A DNA stretch of 64,000 nucleotides. It comes from Candidatus Defluviibacterium haderslevense (GTDB lineage Bacteria; Bacteroidota; Bacteroidia; Chitinophagales; Saprospiraceae). Under the pieces are notes generated by a model. It did not search any database. It was not told where the DNA came from and worked only from the letters and a program-made list of their open reading frames with translations. Below, in pieces: positions 63,468-64,000 of the stretch. Every line of letters begins with the position of its first letter. Positions within the stretch are counted from its first letter, which is position 1. A program made the position numbers and the translations under genes. Location of the stretch: the NCBI GenBank assembly GCA_016712225.1, contig JADJRL010000003.1, positions 310,001 to 374,000 of the forward strand, read 5' to 3'.

Positions 63468-64000
63468 ATGAATGTCAATCAACATTTAAAGACTTTTAAA
63501 AAGTATATGTGGATACTCCTGATTTCAGGAGTATCCATTTCTCAAGCTCAGAAAGAAGACTATAATTGGGTATTAGGTTATAATAACCAATTAGGTACTG
63601 ATACGCTTTTTGGCAGAACCGTTTTAAATTTTAAAAATGAATCATTAAATATAACTAAAACAACTATAGGGGTTCTTAGTTACCTTGATTATACAAATGC
63701 ATCTATTTCAGATTCAAGTGGAAAGTTAATGTTCTATACCAATGGCATAAGTGCATTTAATCGCAATCATCAGATCATGCCTAATGGTAAATATATTTGC
63801 CCTGGAGAAGTGGCAGAATGGAATTTTGATGTTGGGCTTGCAGTAGAACAGGCTGCAATGATTTTACCTTGGCCAAATCATTCTGATCAATATTTTATTA
63901 TCAACAAAATATTACAAGCACAAACCATCTATTATTCAGATACCTTGTATTATTCAACAATAAATATGAAACTAAGAAGTGGATTAGGAGATGTAGTAGT
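63468..64000 (+). CDS. Secreted T9SS propeller-like protein, array member 3 (3' end outside the window)
   Basis: 177 codons visible, open to the window edge. MNVNQHLKTFKKYMWILLIS is identical to member 1 but for one residue, and the following stretch is also close (SISDSSGKLMFYTNGISAFN, PNGKYICPGEVAEWNFD, ILQAQTIYYSDTLYYSTINM). The divergence grows after residue 40. The T9SS domain would lie outside the window. The third copy shows that the array continues and that the remnant plus gene is the duplicated unit. Confidence 0.82.
   Translation, partial: MNVNQHLKTFKKYMWILLISGVSISQAQKEDYNWVLGYNNQLGTDTLFGRTVLNFKNESLNITKTTIGVLSYLDYTNASISDSSGKLMFYTNGISAFNRNHQIMPNGKYICPGEVAEWNFDVGLAVEQAAMILPWPNHSDQYFIINKILQAQTIYYSDTLYYSTINMKLRSGLGDVV
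63510..63537. repeat. Perfect 13-bp inverted repeat inside the signal-peptide codons (member 3)
   Basis: TGGATACTCCTGA (63510-63522), TT, TCAGGAGTATCCA (63525-63537), the same as at 60136-60163 and at the same place relative to the ATG. Confidence 0.85.

Overview
The window looks like a chromosomal segment of an uncultured or little-studied Bacteroidota bacterium, most likely of the Saprospiraceae. I infer this from the low G+C, the -7 promoter elements of the TAnnTTTG type, the near absence of Shine-Dalgarno sequences, and above all the many secreted proteins ending in a type IX secretion (T9SS) sorting domain (a PNP motif followed by about 70 residues). I count at least thirteen such cargo genes. 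No rRNA, tRNA, CRISPR array, phage gene or complete insertion sequence was seen.

Layout. 1-2.9 kb: the end of a SET-domain gene, a VOC/glyoxalase-fold protein and acetyl-CoA synthetase (acs), closed by a bidirectional terminator. 3.0-9.6 kb: a four-gene minus-strand operon of lipoprotein, ECF sigma factor, anti-sigma-like protein fused to an outer-membrane barrel, and a secreted dockerin-like T9SS protein. 10-18.9 kb: a methyltransferase, an M1 aminopeptidase, a Cys-rich T9SS protein, a reprolysin-type metalloprotease with seven PKD domains, and a small lipoprotein. 19-25 kb: cobalamin-dependent methionine synthase (metH) and a von Willebrand A protein. 25-31 kb: a truncated and an intact DUF998-like membrane gene flanking a seven-repeat T9SS protein, then a terpenoid-cyclase-like protein, a 42-residue CxC micro-gene, a membrane protein and a DUF523 protein. 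31-38 kb: katG, two paralogous secreted proteins built of 31-residue W-x6-W repeats, and a Fic enzyme. 38-43 kb: one giant phytase-esterase/PhoX/PhoX T9SS protein. 43-54 kb: a dispersed repeat, a coiled-coil protein, a metallo-beta-lactamase-fold protein, four T9SS genes including a tandem Cys-rich pair, and REP-like palindromes. 55-59 kb: a serine hydrolase with TPR, and a BNR lipoprotein with a membrane-bound winged-helix regulator. 60-64 kb: a tandem array of T9SS propeller-like genes separated by orphan pieces of sorting domain.

How the genes work together. Housekeeping functions (acetate activation, methionine synthesis, peroxide defence) are single genes scattered among cell-surface and secreted functions. 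Two units look like signal-to-gene circuits across the envelope: the ECF sigma/anti-sigma-barrel operon at 5.8-9.6 kb and the BNR lipoprotein/winged-helix pair at 57.2-59.1 kb. The main dynamic features are duplication of surface genes (at least five paralogous sets), decayed fragments left by such duplication, and small palindromic elements placed just after genes.

Limits: everything here was read by eye. Family names rest on motifs I could see, not on database searches, and several start codons were moved inward to an ATG in front of a signal peptide or just downstream of a -7 element.
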